A stretch of DNA of 62,953 nucleotides, from the NCBI GenBank assembly GCA_017577615.1, contig PKRE01000011.1, forward strand, positions 1 through 62,953, in the 5' to 3' direction. Each line of letters opens with the position of its first letter. Within the stretch, counting starts at the first letter, position 1. The position numbers and the translations under genes were made by a program. Positions 43,687 through 52,497 of the stretch are shown here, in pieces. The DNA comes from Gammaproteobacteria bacterium (GTDB lineage: Bacteria > Pseudomonadota > Gammaproteobacteria > Steroidobacterales > Steroidobacteraceae). The notes under the pieces were generated by a model. The model worked only from the letters and a program-made list of their open reading frames with translations. It made no database searches and was not told where the DNA came from.

Positions 43687-44319
43687 GTGAGCTCGCGAAA
43701 TCACTTGACTGGATCGAAGGCTGCGGCGGTCGTGCTAACCGGTGCGACATTGCTTGCCATGAGTAGCGCGACGCATGCCGGTGAATGGTTGCTGCGCGGC
43801 GGCGTTCATGCGGTGGATCCGAAATCCGGCAATCACGCTGTCGTGAGCGTGGACTCAGCCGAGAGTCTGTCCTTCGGCGTTACGTACCTATACAACGAGC
43901 GCTGGGGTGTTGAGGTGCTGGGTGCGCTGCCGTTTTCGCATGATATTCATCTGCGAGCGGACAACAGCAAGGTGGCGAAGACGCGTCACTTGCCGCCGAC
44001 AGTGAGCGTTCAGTATCACCTGGCACCAAGGGCGAAGATTCGTCCCTACATCGGTGTCGGTGTGAACGGCACGATCTTCTTCGACGAGAAGACTCGCGGC
44101 GCGCTCGCCGACGAAAAGCTGTCATTGGATTCCTCTTTCGGGTTTGCCGGTCAGCTCGGTGCCGACTTCATGCTGAATGACAGCTGGTTCATCAATATCG
44201 ATGCACGCTGGATCGACATCGACACACGCGCGAAGCTGTCCGGTGCGTCCATCGGCACGGTCGCCATCGATCCGCTGGTGCTCGGGGTCAGCGTGGGCTG
44301 GCGCTTCGGCGGCCACTGA
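43687..44319 (+). CDS. ompW: OmpW-family outer-membrane protein
   Basis: A 210-residue eight-stranded beta-barrel. The start is GTG 43687 after GAGAG. Signal peptide through about residue 31 (cleavage near THA|GEW). Typical pattern: GEWLLRGGVHAVDPKSGN, YLYNERWGVEVLGALPFSHDI, LPPTVSVQYHL, RPYIGVGVNGTIFF and the C-terminal strand LGVSVGWRFGGH. OmpW is known to be FNR-controlled in enteric bacteria, which fits the site and regulator upstream. Confidence 0.93.
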   Translation: MSSRNHLTGSKAAAVVLTGATLLAMSSATHAGEWLLRGGVHAVDPKSGNHAVVSVDSAESLSFGVTYLYNERWGVEVLGALPFSHDIHLRADNSKVAKTRHLPPTVSVQYHLAPRAKIRPYIGVGVNGTIFFDEKTRGALADEKLSLDSSFGFAGQLGADFMLNDSWFINIDARWIDIDTRAKLSGASIGTVAIDPLVLGVSVGWRFGGH

Positions 44320-44339
44320 GCACGCACCCGAGGTTTCGG

Positions 44340-44776
44340 CTAAGCGAGCAGCGAGAACGCACGCAACGCGGCGAGCCAGCCGAGCAGCGTCAAGAGATGA
44401 CGCACGTGATTCATTCCCAGCCACTTGGTGAGGCCGGCCGAAACCTCGGGTCCTTGGTTCATACGCATCAGCCGTAACATCGCCGGCATGAAGTAGGCGA
44501 GCGTCGCTGCTCGCTCCACAGCGATCACGATCACGGAAGCGAGATACCACGTCCGCATTGGCATCGGAGCGGTCCACGCAGCGAACGCATTCAAGAGTGT
44601 CAGCAAGGTGAGTGGCACGGTGGTGACGTATGCCCAGAACATCAGCCCCGTGTTGGGCCACTCGGCCGGTGGAACGTCGTGCCACTTGGAGATGACGACA
44701 CGATGCTCATAGAGGCCGGCACCGATCCGATGCCAAGGTTGAGCACGAACAGCCATAGAAGAATCTCGCGCCACAT
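44340..44776 (-). pseudogene. Four-helix membrane protein disrupted by a 5-bp duplication
   Basis: The N-terminal helix (MWREILLWLFVLNLGIG, from ATG 44776) is in one frame. The rest (GAGLYEHRVVISKWHDVPP..., MFWAYVTTVPLTLLTLLNAF, SVIVIAVERAATLAYFMPAML, LLTLLGWLAALRAFSLLA) is in another. The break coincides with CCGATCCGAT (44722-44731), a tandem duplication of 5 bp; removing one copy restores one continuous frame (...LNLGIGAGLYEHR...) of ~143 residues. The family is a small integral-membrane group of unknown role. It may be a true mutation or a sequencing error. It is adjacent to, and co-directional with, an HxlR regulator gene. Confidence 0.75.
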
Positions 44777-44802
44777 ACAAACCTTGTGTGTATGACTGCA
44801 CG

Positions 44803-45177
44803 TCAGTCGTCAATGACAACGCCGCCTGCAAATGGTGCTGATGCACTTGTGTTGTCGCACGCATCCCGTCCGCTGACCTTCTCCCACCAATCGCCCAGCG
44901 CATCGATGAGTGGCACGAGCTCTTTTCCTGCGGGTGTGAGCTCGTACTCGACTCGGCGCGGATAACCCTCGAACTCAGTGCGTTGGACGATGCCCGCTTC
45001 CTCGAGCCTGCGCAGCTCGAGCGTCAGCATCCTGTGTGAGATGGTCGGGTTGTCGCGGCGCAGATCGCTGAAGCGCTTCGTGCCGTCCCTCAGATAATAA
45101 ATCAGCAACGTCGGCCAACGTCCGCTCAGCACTTGCATGACTTCTTCGATCGGGCAGCGGGAGACGAGATCCTTCAT
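44803..45177 (-). CDS. HxlR-family transcriptional regulator
   Basis: A 124-residue winged-helix regulator with CPIEEVMQVLSGRWPTLLIYYLRDG at the N-terminus (cysteine near residue 8, as in redox- or aldehyde-sensing HxlR proteins), then FSDLRRDNPTISHRMLTLELRRLEEAGIV. It is divergent from the glutathione transferase gene with a ~105-bp gap, and 27 bp upstream of the disrupted membrane gene, so either could be its target. Confidence 0.9.
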   Translation of the reverse strand: MKDLVSRCPIEEVMQVLSGRWPTLLIYYLRDGTKRFSDLRRDNPTISHRMLTLELRRLEEAGIVQRTEFEGYPRRVEYELTPAGKELVPLIDALGDWWEKVSGRDACDNTSASAPFAGGVVIDD

Positions 45178-45281
45178 CGTGCGGCTGGTTACAAAAATGT
45201 GCGTTATTTACTCGGACGATGGCTGTCCGTACGGTGCGCATCGATTGTAATCGAGACCACCTGTAAGGGAGATGTCGCAAA

Positions 45282-45995
45282 ATGGTGCCGATCTTGCTCT
45301 ATGGGTTTCCGTTGGGGAGCTCCCTCGGACTTGTAGTGGCGCTCGAGTGGATGGGACTGCCGCATCGGCTGTGCCGCGTTGACATGCTCGGGGAGATGCG
45401 TGAGCCGTCCTATCGACGCATCAATCCGCGTGCCGAGACGCCGGTGCTGATCACCGACAAAGGAGAGGTGCTCACCGAGACGATGGCCATTGGCGCGTGG
45501 CTCGAGGCGCGCGATTCACAACGGCGCATCAGCTTCGATCCTCTCTCACGCGACGCCGATCGGATGCATCAGATGATGGCTTTCATCAATACCGGCTTTA
45601 CTGCCGCGTTCAGTCCGCTCTGGTCAGCGTTGGAGATGGAGCGTCCGAATCCAGACGTGCAGTCGTGCTTGAGAGAGTGGGGACGCCGCGCGGTCATCGA
45701 GCGGCACGACAGGCTCGAGGAGATGATCGGCGATACGGAGTGCTTGATTGCCGATCGTCCGACGCTGGCGGACGCGCTGTTGCTTGGTGTGGCACGTTGG
45801 CTGGAGTTTCACGAGGTCGCCGACCCGGCGCGCTGGCCGAAGCTTCATACCCTGCGCCGACGCCTGGAGGCCGATCCGGCTGTGGTCTACGCGACCGCGC
45901 TGGAGAATGGTGAGACCGTAGCGGGCAGCGGCGCTTGCAAAGGGCACGTGCAGCTCAGGGAGGTGATCGAGCAATTCGGAGTCACTACGCGCTGA
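45282..45995 (+). CDS. Glutathione S-transferase-like protein
   Basis: A 237-residue protein with the thioredoxin-fold N-domain (LLYGFPLGSSLGLVVALEWMGLPHRL; the cis-Pro/Ser pattern ETPVLITDKGEVLTETMAIGAWLE) and a helical C-domain (DRPTLADALLLGVARWLEF). It resembles bacterial GSTs with a Ser or Cys type active site, but the catalytic residue is not certain. Substrate unknown; located beside an HxlR regulator. Confidence 0.85.
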   Translation: MVPILLYGFPLGSSLGLVVALEWMGLPHRLCRVDMLGEMREPSYRRINPRAETPVLITDKGEVLTETMAIGAWLEARDSQRRISFDPLSRDADRMHQMMAFINTGFTAAFSPLWSALEMERPNPDVQSCLREWGRRAVIERHDRLEEMIGDTECLIADRPTLADALLLGVARWLEFHEVADPARWPKLHTLRRRLEADPAVVYATALENGETVAGSGACKGHVQLREVIEQFGVTTR

Positions 45996-46099
45996 CCTAT
46001 AGGCAATTAGGATGGATGCACGCGCGACCTCTGCCTTCTCGACGTGTGGCTCACGTCCTGCAGATTACAAGCCGCAACGACACTGGCGGCGGCAAGTCA

Positions 46100-47341
46100 T
46101 TAACGGCGCCCCAGGCCCCAAGCTCCGCGCCCCAAGCCTTCTACCTCAGCCGCTCCACGGGTCAGAAACGCCGTGAGCAGACTCTTGAACGGTGCGGCAC
46201 GGTCGCTCAGCCGCAGGATCGCGTCGCGCGCGATGCGCAGCGGCAGCTCTTCGCTCGTGTAGAGCGAGACGATGGTGTTGGTCGCCAGGTAGAAAGGCAA
46301 CGTCGCGCGCCGATGCTTGCGTTCGTACGTGGCCAATACCTCTGTAGCGCCGATGTCACCGCCTCGTGCCGCGGCGTCGGCGATCAGCTGCGCGAGCGTG
46401 GCTGCGCCGAGCAATCCAAGGTTGAACCCGTGAGCAGTGACGGGATGCATGCCAACGGCAGCGTCGCCGATCAGCGCATAGCGCGGGGCAGTGAAACGGC
46501 TCGGGTACACCGTAATGATCGGGTAGCTGAAACGCTCGCTGATGCGTCGCATTCGCCCTCTCGGTGCGAGCCGCCGCTCGATCTCCCGATCGAATCGCGC
46601 ATCGTCGAGCGTGAGAAGGCGCCGCATCTCGTGCGTCGGCAAAGTCAGGACAACCGAGCGTCGCCCCTCGTTGAGTGGTAGCAGGGCGACGGTCTGCCCA
46701 TAGTCGAACCATTCGTAAGCCACGCCATGATGCGGCTCATCGCACTCGACACGGAACAACGTCATGGTGCGGCCGAAATCCCGCATGCGCGCCGGGATAC
46801 CCATCGCTGTGCGCGTCTCGGAGAAGCGGCTGTCGGCGGCGACGACCAATGATGCGCGCAGACGCATTCCGCCGCTCAGCTCGACCTCGGTGTCGTGCAC
46901 GGCCGGCCGAATCGCAATGACACGCTCGCCGCAGAGTAGCTCGACGTCGCGGGCTTGCAGCACGCGTTCGTACAGGACGCGCCTGATGACATGATTGGAG
47001 ACGAAGCGGGCGAGCGGCATCGTGTCTGTCGCCGGGCGCAGGTCCAAGCCTTCCGACGAAGCACCATTCAGTACCCGCGCGACACGCAGCGGGGAGATCT
47101 CCTCCGACGAGATGCTCGACCAGACATTGAGCCTGCGCAGACGCTCGACAGAAGCGTGGGTGAGCGCGATTTCGCGTCCGTCGAAGGACGGCTGTGCGAG
47201 CTGATCCAGTCGCTGTCGATCGATGATGCCGACCCTCATGCCGGTCCCTTCGAGCGCCAACGCGAACGACAGACCCGCCGGCCCGGCCCCGATGACGACG
47301 ATATCGAAACGACGCTGTGTCTGCGGTTTGCTGGAGGACAT
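46100..47341 (-). CDS. ubiM: FAD-dependent ubiquinone-biosynthesis hydroxylase, UbiM-like
   Basis: A 413-residue flavoprotein monooxygenase of the UbiH/COQ6 family. The dinucleotide motif is VVIGAGPAGLSFALAL. The DGREIALTHAS segment points to the UbiM branch, which hydroxylates the ubiquinone ring at one or more positions in some proteobacteria. The second FAD motif is ALIGDAAVGMHPVTAHGFNLGL. The C-terminus ends in a short glycine/arginine repeat (GLGRGAWGLGRR) beyond the fold. Exact ring position cannot be told from sequence. It stands alone on the minus strand. Confidence 0.85.
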   Translation of the reverse strand: MSSSKPQTQRRFDIVVIGAGPAGLSFALALEGTGMRVGIIDRQRLDQLAQPSFDGREIALTHASVERLRRLNVWSSISSEEISPLRVARVLNGASSEGLDLRPATDTMPLARFVSNHVIRRVLYERVLQARDVELLCGERVIAIRPAVHDTEVELSGGMRLRASLVVAADSRFSETRTAMGIPARMRDFGRTMTLFRVECDEPHHGVAYEWFDYGQTVALLPLNEGRRSVVLTLPTHEMRRLLTLDDARFDREIERRLAPRGRMRRISERFSYPIITVYPSRFTAPRYALIGDAAVGMHPVTAHGFNLGLLGAATLAQLIADAAARGGDIGATEVLATYERKHRRATLPFYLATNTIVSLYTSEELPLRIARDAILRLSDRAAPFKSLLTAFLTRGAAEVEGLGRGAWGLGRR

Positions 47342-47862
47342 GAACGCTTAGTAAGTCCGACGCATAAAGCGGTTGAGGGTGCCGTGGGTTTGCAGGGCGT
47401 GCCACTCGGAGATGCCGCAAGCGGACTAGCGGAGATCTTCGGTTGCAAGCCCGCTTGCAACGCCTGTCGAGCATGAACCGGAGATCGCGCCCAGAAGGCC
47501 CAAGACTACGCGTCCATTCGCCATCTCTGTGGACCTGGGTTTGCACATCACGCGCATACCACCCGCATCGGACTACAGGCCGAGCGCTTACCACCAGCGC
47601 CGCCCGATGCGTTGCGAGCTCCACAGCAATGTTGCTGTGAGCAGTCATCGAGCGCAGACACGATCCACACGCACGACGATGAGTGTGACAGCACAGACAA
47701 CTCGCACGAGCTCGCCACCGATATTTACGGGAAGGTTCGTATCGAACGGTTCGACGCGCAGCGTTAGCTTGCTGGCGCAGAACGAACGCAATCCGAACCG
47801 TAGTCCATGCGCGGTGCTTCGCATCGGATACACCGACCAACCCACCGACTGAGGAGGTAGTC
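47342..47862. other. Divergent intergenic region before the hsp20 cluster
   Basis: About 520 bp between ubiM and hsp20. It should contain both promoters. I could not identify a clear heat-shock (sigma-32) promoter, CIRCE element, repeat or RNA gene. Confidence 0.35.
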
Positions 47863-48381
47863 ATGGCAAGAGGAGAGCTCATTCCTTGGCGTCGCAGCGG
47901 CAGTCTTCTTCCGTGGCGGCGCGACGATGGTTTCTTCGGAAGCCTGCGTCGTGAGATCGACATGCTGCATCGAGACATCGATCGTTTGTTCGATGAGATG
48001 TGGAGCGGCAGATGGCCGTCGCTGGCAGTCGAGCCGATGGGCGGCGACATCATGCCGCAGCTCGACATGACCGAGGACGATCAGGCTTTCCATCTCAATG
48101 TCGAGCTTCCGGGCATGGACGAGAAGGATTTCGAGGTAACGCTGCGCAATCACACGTTGACGATCAAGGGCGAGAAGAAGGAAGAGAAAGAGACGAAGGA
48201 TAGGGACGTGCACAGACGCGAGCGTGCATACGGATACTTCAGACGCAGCATTGAGCTGCCCGCCGACGTCGATGCCGACAAGATCACAGCGACGTACCGG
48301 AAGGGTGTGCTGACGATAGACCTGCCCAAGACCAAGCAGGCTCAGGATCAAGCGAAGCGCATCGAAGTCAAAGCTGCTTGA
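47863..48381 (+). CDS. Hsp20 small heat-shock protein
   Basis: A 172-residue alpha-crystallin-type chaperone. TGAGGAGG precedes the ATG. The N-terminal arm contains LRREIDMLHRDIDRLFDEM. The crystallin domain (about 65-155) has PQLDMTEDDQAFHLNVELPGMDEKDFEVTL, the ERAYGYFRRSIELPADVD region, and the YRKGVLTIDLPK motif. It probably binds unfolding proteins under stress. It leads the archease-rtcB cluster, an arrangement reported in several bacteria. Confidence 0.93.
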   Translation: MARGELIPWRRSGSLLPWRRDDGFFGSLRREIDMLHRDIDRLFDEMWSGRWPSLAVEPMGGDIMPQLDMTEDDQAFHLNVELPGMDEKDFEVTLRNHTLTIKGEKKEEKETKDRDVHRRERAYGYFRRSIELPADVDADKITATYRKGVLTIDLPKTKQAQDQAKRIEVKAA

Positions 48382-48441
48382 TCCCGAATCTGAAGGCTTC
48401 GGGCGAGCGAACACGTCGATGATGGCCTGCGTGTGTATCCG

Positions 48442-48864
48442 ATGAGCCGCGCTCGATACGAGCACTTCTCGCATGGTGCGGACATCGGCCTGCGCGGCAT
48501 CGGCGTTTCGCCTGCCGAAGCCTTCGAGCAGGCAGCACTCGCATTGACGGCGGCGATCACGGACCCGCAGGACGTCGCTCTACAAGAGTCGACCGAGATT
48601 CGTTGCGCCGCACCAGACTTGGAGCTGCTGCTCGTCGATTTCTTGAATGCCGTCATCTACGAAATGTCCGCCCACGGCATGCTCTTCAGCCGGTACCGGG
48701 TCGAGATCGACGGTGATCGCTTACATGCTGTCGCGCAAGGCGAGCGGGTTGACGTGGCAAAGCACGCGCCCATCGTGGAGGTCAAAGGAGCGACGTTCAC
48801 ATGTTTGCAAGTGGCGCAGCAACCGGAGGGCTCGTGGCTTGCGCAATGTGTCGTGGACGTTTGA
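48442..48864 (+). CDS. Archease
   Basis: A 140-residue activator of the RNA ligase RtcB that promotes multiple-turnover guanylylation. The start at ATG 48442 (MSRARYEHFSHGADIG) is chosen over GTG 48433. Visible features: YEHFSHGADIGLRG, FEQAALALTAAITD, a central LELLLVDFLNAVIYEMSAHGMLF, VEVKGATFTCLQV and a C-terminal aspartate (VVDV). Acidic residues near the N-terminus and the final Asp bind a metal ion in known archeases. It lies 12 bp from rtcB. Confidence 0.92.
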   Translation: MSRARYEHFSHGADIGLRGIGVSPAEAFEQAALALTAAITDPQDVALQESTEIRCAAPDLELLLVDFLNAVIYEMSAHGMLFSRYRVEIDGDRLHAVAQGERVDVAKHAPIVEVKGATFTCLQVAQQPEGSWLAQCVVDV

Positions 48865-48876
48865 GGTGAATCCGCC

Positions 48877-50307
48877 GTGGATGTGAGTCGGCTCGAGCGT
48901 GTCTCCGAGCATTGTTGGCGCATCGAGCCTTCTGGAGCGATGCGCGTGCCCGGCATCATCTATGGCGACGAGGCGCTCGTGCGCGAGATGGATGACAAGG
49001 TCTACGAGCAGGTCTGCAATGTCGCGACGTTGCCAGGCATCGTCCGCGCATCCTACGCGTTGCCGGATGCGCATTGGGGCTACGGCTTTCCGATCGGTGG
49101 GGTTGCGGCATTCGATCCGAACGAAAGCGGCGTCGTTTCGGCCGGAGGTGTAGGCTTCGACATCTCTTGCGGCGTGCGAACGCTGCACACAGGGCTGACG
49201 CTGGAGGATGTCGAGCCGAAGAAGAAGGAGCTCGCGGATCAGCTCTTTCGCGACATCCCGGCCGGTGTCGGCAGCACCGGTCGAATCAGGCTCAGCGAAT
49301 CAGAGCTGGACGCCATGTTGACCGGCGGCGCTCAATGGGCGGTCGAGCAGGGCTATGGCGAGCAAGCGGATCTAGAGCGTATCGAGGAACGTGGTCGAAT
49401 GCATGGTGCAGACCCGGAGTGTGTGTCGGAGCGTGCACGCGCGCGTCAGCGAGATCAGATGGGCACGCTCGGCTCCGGCAACCACTATCTCGAAATTCAG
49501 CACGTCGTGGAGATCTACGACGAGAAGATTGCAGCCGTATATGGGCTTTCTCAAGGTGCGATTCTCGCGACGATTCACTGTGGCTCCCGCGGGCTCGGTC
49601 ATCAGATCGGCACCGAATACCTGCGCGATATGGCCATTGTCGCTGCGGAGTACGGCATACGTCTGCCCGATCGCGAGCTGGCCTGCGCGCCCATCCGCTC
49701 GCCGATCGGCGAAGCCTACCTTGGCGCGATGGCCGCGGCGACGAACTGCGCGCTCGCAAACCGACAGATCATCACGCACCTGACGCGGGAAGCTTTCGCG
49801 CGCGTGCTGCCGTCGGCGCAGCTCACGCTCTTGTACGACGTCTCGCACAACACCTGCAAAGCCGAACGCCACGTCGTCGACGGACAGGAGAAACTGGTCT
49901 ACGTGCATCGCAAAGGTGCCACTCGTGCATTTGGCCCGGGGCACCCAGCGCTCCCCGCGCCGCTGAACGAGGTCGGGCAACCAGTGTTGGTCGGTGGCTC
50001 GATGGGGACCGCCTCCTATGTGCTGTGCGGAACCGCAGAGGCGGAGCACCTATCGTTCAGCTCTTCGTGCCACGGTGCAGGCCGGGCATTCAGCCGTCAG
50101 CAAGCAAAGCGAACTTGGAGCGGCCGACAGATCATCGATGAGCTCTCTTCGCGCGGCATCCTGGTTCGTAGCCCCTCCATGCGCGGTGTCGCGGAAGAAG
50201 CACCAGGTGCCTACAAAGACATCCATGCGGTCGTCGACGCCGCAGATCGCGCTGGGCTCTCGCGCAAGGTTGCCCGCCTCGAGCCGGTGGTGGTCATCAA
50301 AGGATGA
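48877..50307 (+). CDS. rtcB: RtcB RNA-splicing ligase (GTP-dependent 3'-phosphate/5'-OH ligase)
   Basis: A 476-residue RNA ligase with start at GTG 48877 after GAGGTGA. It joins 2',3'-cyclic-phosphate or 3'-phosphate ends to 5'-OH ends in RNA repair. Active-site residues visible: Asp95 and Cys98 in GFDISCGVR, His203 in GSGNHYLE, His234 in IHCGSRGLGHQ, His324 in DVSHNTCK and the guanylylated nucleophile His399 in SCHGAGRAFSR. The C-terminal VVIKG matches the family end. It is translationally close to archease and downstream of hsp20. Confidence 0.95.
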   Translation: MDVSRLERVSEHCWRIEPSGAMRVPGIIYGDEALVREMDDKVYEQVCNVATLPGIVRASYALPDAHWGYGFPIGGVAAFDPNESGVVSAGGVGFDISCGVRTLHTGLTLEDVEPKKKELADQLFRDIPAGVGSTGRIRLSESELDAMLTGGAQWAVEQGYGEQADLERIEERGRMHGADPECVSERARARQRDQMGTLGSGNHYLEIQHVVEIYDEKIAAVYGLSQGAILATIHCGSRGLGHQIGTEYLRDMAIVAAEYGIRLPDRELACAPIRSPIGEAYLGAMAAATNCALANRQIITHLTREAFARVLPSAQLTLLYDVSHNTCKAERHVVDGQEKLVYVHRKGATRAFGPGHPALPAPLNEVGQPVLVGGSMGTASYVLCGTAEAEHLSFSSSCHGAGRAFSRQQAKRTWSGRQIIDELSSRGILVRSPSMRGVAEEAPGAYKDIHAVVDAADRAGLSRKVARLEPVVVIKG

Positions 50308-50369
50308 CGGACTGATTCCGCCACGCGCTCGCGATCTTCAACAGCAAAGGCGCTCAGTGCGCCACAGCG

Positions 50370-51371
50370 TCAAGGCTGGGGAATCAACACCGCCGCACCG
50401 GTGAGTTGCCCGTCACGCAGTCGGCTCAACGCTGTATTCGCATCGGTCAACGGGAATGTCTGGATCTCCGTGCGAACAGGAATCTCGCCGGCGATCGCGA
50501 GAAACTCCGTTCCGTCGCGACGCGTGAGGTTCGCAACCGATCGAATCGTACGTTCTCCCCAGAGCAGCGAGTACGGCATCGCCGGGATGTCACTCATGTG
50601 TATGCCGCCGCAGACTAACGTGCCGCCCTTGCGTAGGGCTTGCAGGGCCAGAGGCACGAGCGCTCCCACTGGCGCAAAGATGATTGCGCCGTCGAGCTCT
50701 TCAGGCGGCAATTGATCGCTGTCGCCTGCCCATCGGGCACCGAGCGACTTTGCGAACTCTTGTGCGGTGACGTCGCCGGGGCGCGTGAACGCATAGACAT
50801 CCTGTCCCTTCCAGCGGGCAATCTGCGCGACGATGTGTGCTGCGGCACCGAAGCCATAGATGCCGAGGCGTTGCGCATCGCTCACGAACCGCCACGAGCG
50901 ATAACCGATCAGGCCGGCGCAGAGCAGGGGAGCTGCATGCGCGGCATCGAGGGTATCCGGCAGCTCGAAGCAGTATCGGGCGTCAGCGAGAGCGTATTCG
51001 GAATAACCGCCATCCCGTTGATAGCCCGTGAACTGGGCACGGTCGCAAAGATTCTCCTGTCCGTGCGTGCAGAAGCTGCATTCACCGCAGGTGTATCCCA
51101 GCCACGGCACGCCCAGCCTAGTGCCGGGCGTCAGGTCCACGCCGCTGCCGCACGCGACCACCTCGCCGACGATCTCGTGACCGGGCACGATCGGTAACCG
51201 CGGATCCGGCAGCTCGCCGTCCACGACGTGCAGATCGGTGCGGCAGACGCCGCACGCAAGCACTTTCAAGAGTACCTGACCTGCGGGTATCTCATTGACC
51301 GTGCGCTCCTCCAGCACGAGCGGCTCGCCAGGCCGATGCAAACGCATGGACTTGAAGGTGACGGGCTTCAT
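50370..51371 (-). CDS. Zinc-dependent alcohol dehydrogenase, second copy
   Basis: A medium-chain dehydrogenase of 333 residues from a different subgroup than 39554-40588. Catalytic zinc: Cys in ACGVCRTDLHV and His-Glu in PGHEIVGE. Structural zinc cysteines: YTCGECSFCTHGQENLC. The dinucleotide fold lies near LGIYGFGAAAHIVAQIA. The subgroup acts on broad-range alcohols or aldehydes; the cofactor is NAD(H) or NADP(H). It is convergent with rtcB. Confidence 0.9.
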   Translation of the reverse strand: MKPVTFKSMRLHRPGEPLVLEERTVNEIPAGQVLLKVLACGVCRTDLHVVDGELPDPRLPIVPGHEIVGEVVACGSGVDLTPGTRLGVPWLGYTCGECSFCTHGQENLCDRAQFTGYQRDGGYSEYALADARYCFELPDTLDAAHAAPLLCAGLIGYRSWRFVSDAQRLGIYGFGAAAHIVAQIARWKGQDVYAFTRPGDVTAQEFAKSLGARWAGDSDQLPPEELDGAIIFAPVGALVPLALQALRKGGTLVCGGIHMSDIPAMPYSLLWGERTIRSVANLTRRDGTEFLAIAGEIPVRTEIQTFPLTDANTALSRLRDGQLTGAAVLIPQP

Positions 51372-51494
51372 AAGCGGGAGCAGTATAGGCTGCTCCCTGC
51401 GATTGGAAATACGCGGTGGCGCGCACTGGCTAGCGCTCGGTCACAGGTCGCAGCTGCTCCGAAAGGCAGACCGCCACAAGAGAACTCGTGGTAG

Positions 51495-51875
51495 CTATAC
51501 CACGCTCACCTCTATCTCTGGGTACTTGTCCTCATAAAAGGCAATGCGTTCTTTCAAGTCTGCGTGCTCCTCGTAAGGCGTCTCGTATGTCCAGGCGGCA
51601 TCCGGTAACGTGCCGCCATTTGCGTGCACGCTGAAATACTTTGCCTTGCCCTTGAAGGGACATTCCGTAGTGGTGCTCGTCCGTTCGAGCGCTGCGAAAT
51701 TCACGTCGTTCCGTGGGAAGTAGTACCGCGCAAGATGTTCGTCCTCGTCCACGCGAATCACGTCTCGGGAATCCGCCAGCACCTGACCGGCAATGCGCGC
51801 CTGCATTCGCTCGGGCACGTGAGTTTCGCGAACGTGGTGATCCGGCCATTTGCGATGTCCAGGCGACTTGCTCAT
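51495..51875 (-). CDS. DUF427 protein
   Basis: A 126-residue protein starting at ATG 51875 (TGGAGG before it). The DUF427 fold signature is visible: VLADSRDVIRVDEDEHLARYYFPRNDV, TECPFKGKAKYFSV, AAWTYETPYEEHADLKERIAFY. The role is unknown; cytoplasmic. An open frame extends upstream but without family features. Confidence 0.88.
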   Translation of the reverse strand: MSKSPGHRKWPDHHVRETHVPERMQARIAGQVLADSRDVIRVDEDEHLARYYFPRNDVNFAALERTSTTTECPFKGKAKYFSVHANGGTLPDAAWTYETPYEEHADLKERIAFYEDKYPEIEVSVV

Positions 51876-52190
51876 TGAAACCTCCAAGTAATGCCGACAT
51901 CGGATGAGTCGGTTCAGTTGCATGACGCGTGTTCGAACTGAGTGTTCCAGGAAGTGCCTGCGGATCGCCGCACAGAGGTGGTCTGGCCAATGCAGCATGC
52001 GAGCCGATTAGCCACAGATGTGCAGATATCGGCTGATCCGTGGTCAGGGTTCTAGAGCGCAACCGCACGGTCGCAGACGAGGCGCTGTGAGCCGGATCAC
52101 AACGTCGCGAACGCAAGCCAAGCACTGACAGCGAACGTATTAAGCTGACGTGGATGAGTCTTGCTCTCCGGCGCGATCGCGCCGATCGTT

Positions 52191-52379
52191 ATGCGGCTTC
52201 ATCTACCGACGCTTCTGTTGGTTGCGCAGCTGATCTCGTGTGCTTGTGGCTTCATGCACTTGCTGGGGCCGCGGACGACGAGATCGCCGTTCTATATCTG
52301 GTTCGAAGGCGCCTTCCTGAGCGTGCCGGTCGCCGTGGTCTTCTATCTCCTTGCGGCGCGCGGTGAAGACTGGGTTTGA
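52191..52379 (+). CDS. Possible small two-helix membrane protein
   Basis: A 62-residue frame from ATG 52191 with two hydrophobic stretches (TLLLVAQLISCACGFMHLL and EGAFLSVPVAVVFYLLAA). No ribosome site is evident and no family recognised, so this is a tentative call. A TTG start at 52161 is also possible. Confidence 0.35.
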   Translation: MRLHLPTLLLVAQLISCACGFMHLLGPRTTRSPFYIWFEGAFLSVPVAVVFYLLAARGEDWV

Positions 52380-52497
52380 GCTTACCCGGCGGGCAATGTA
52401 GTTGCGACGCTGGTGGTCGCGCTCATCTGGGTCGGTGGAAGGAGTGTCAACGAGCGTTCCCTGCCACTCAAAACGGCGTTCTTGACGCCCGTGCTCA

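Noticed and set aside
52154..52366. Alternative 70-codon frame overlapping the small membrane protein
   Set aside because: Arginine/alanine-rich shadow frame without hydrophobic pattern; the other frame has two plausible helices.
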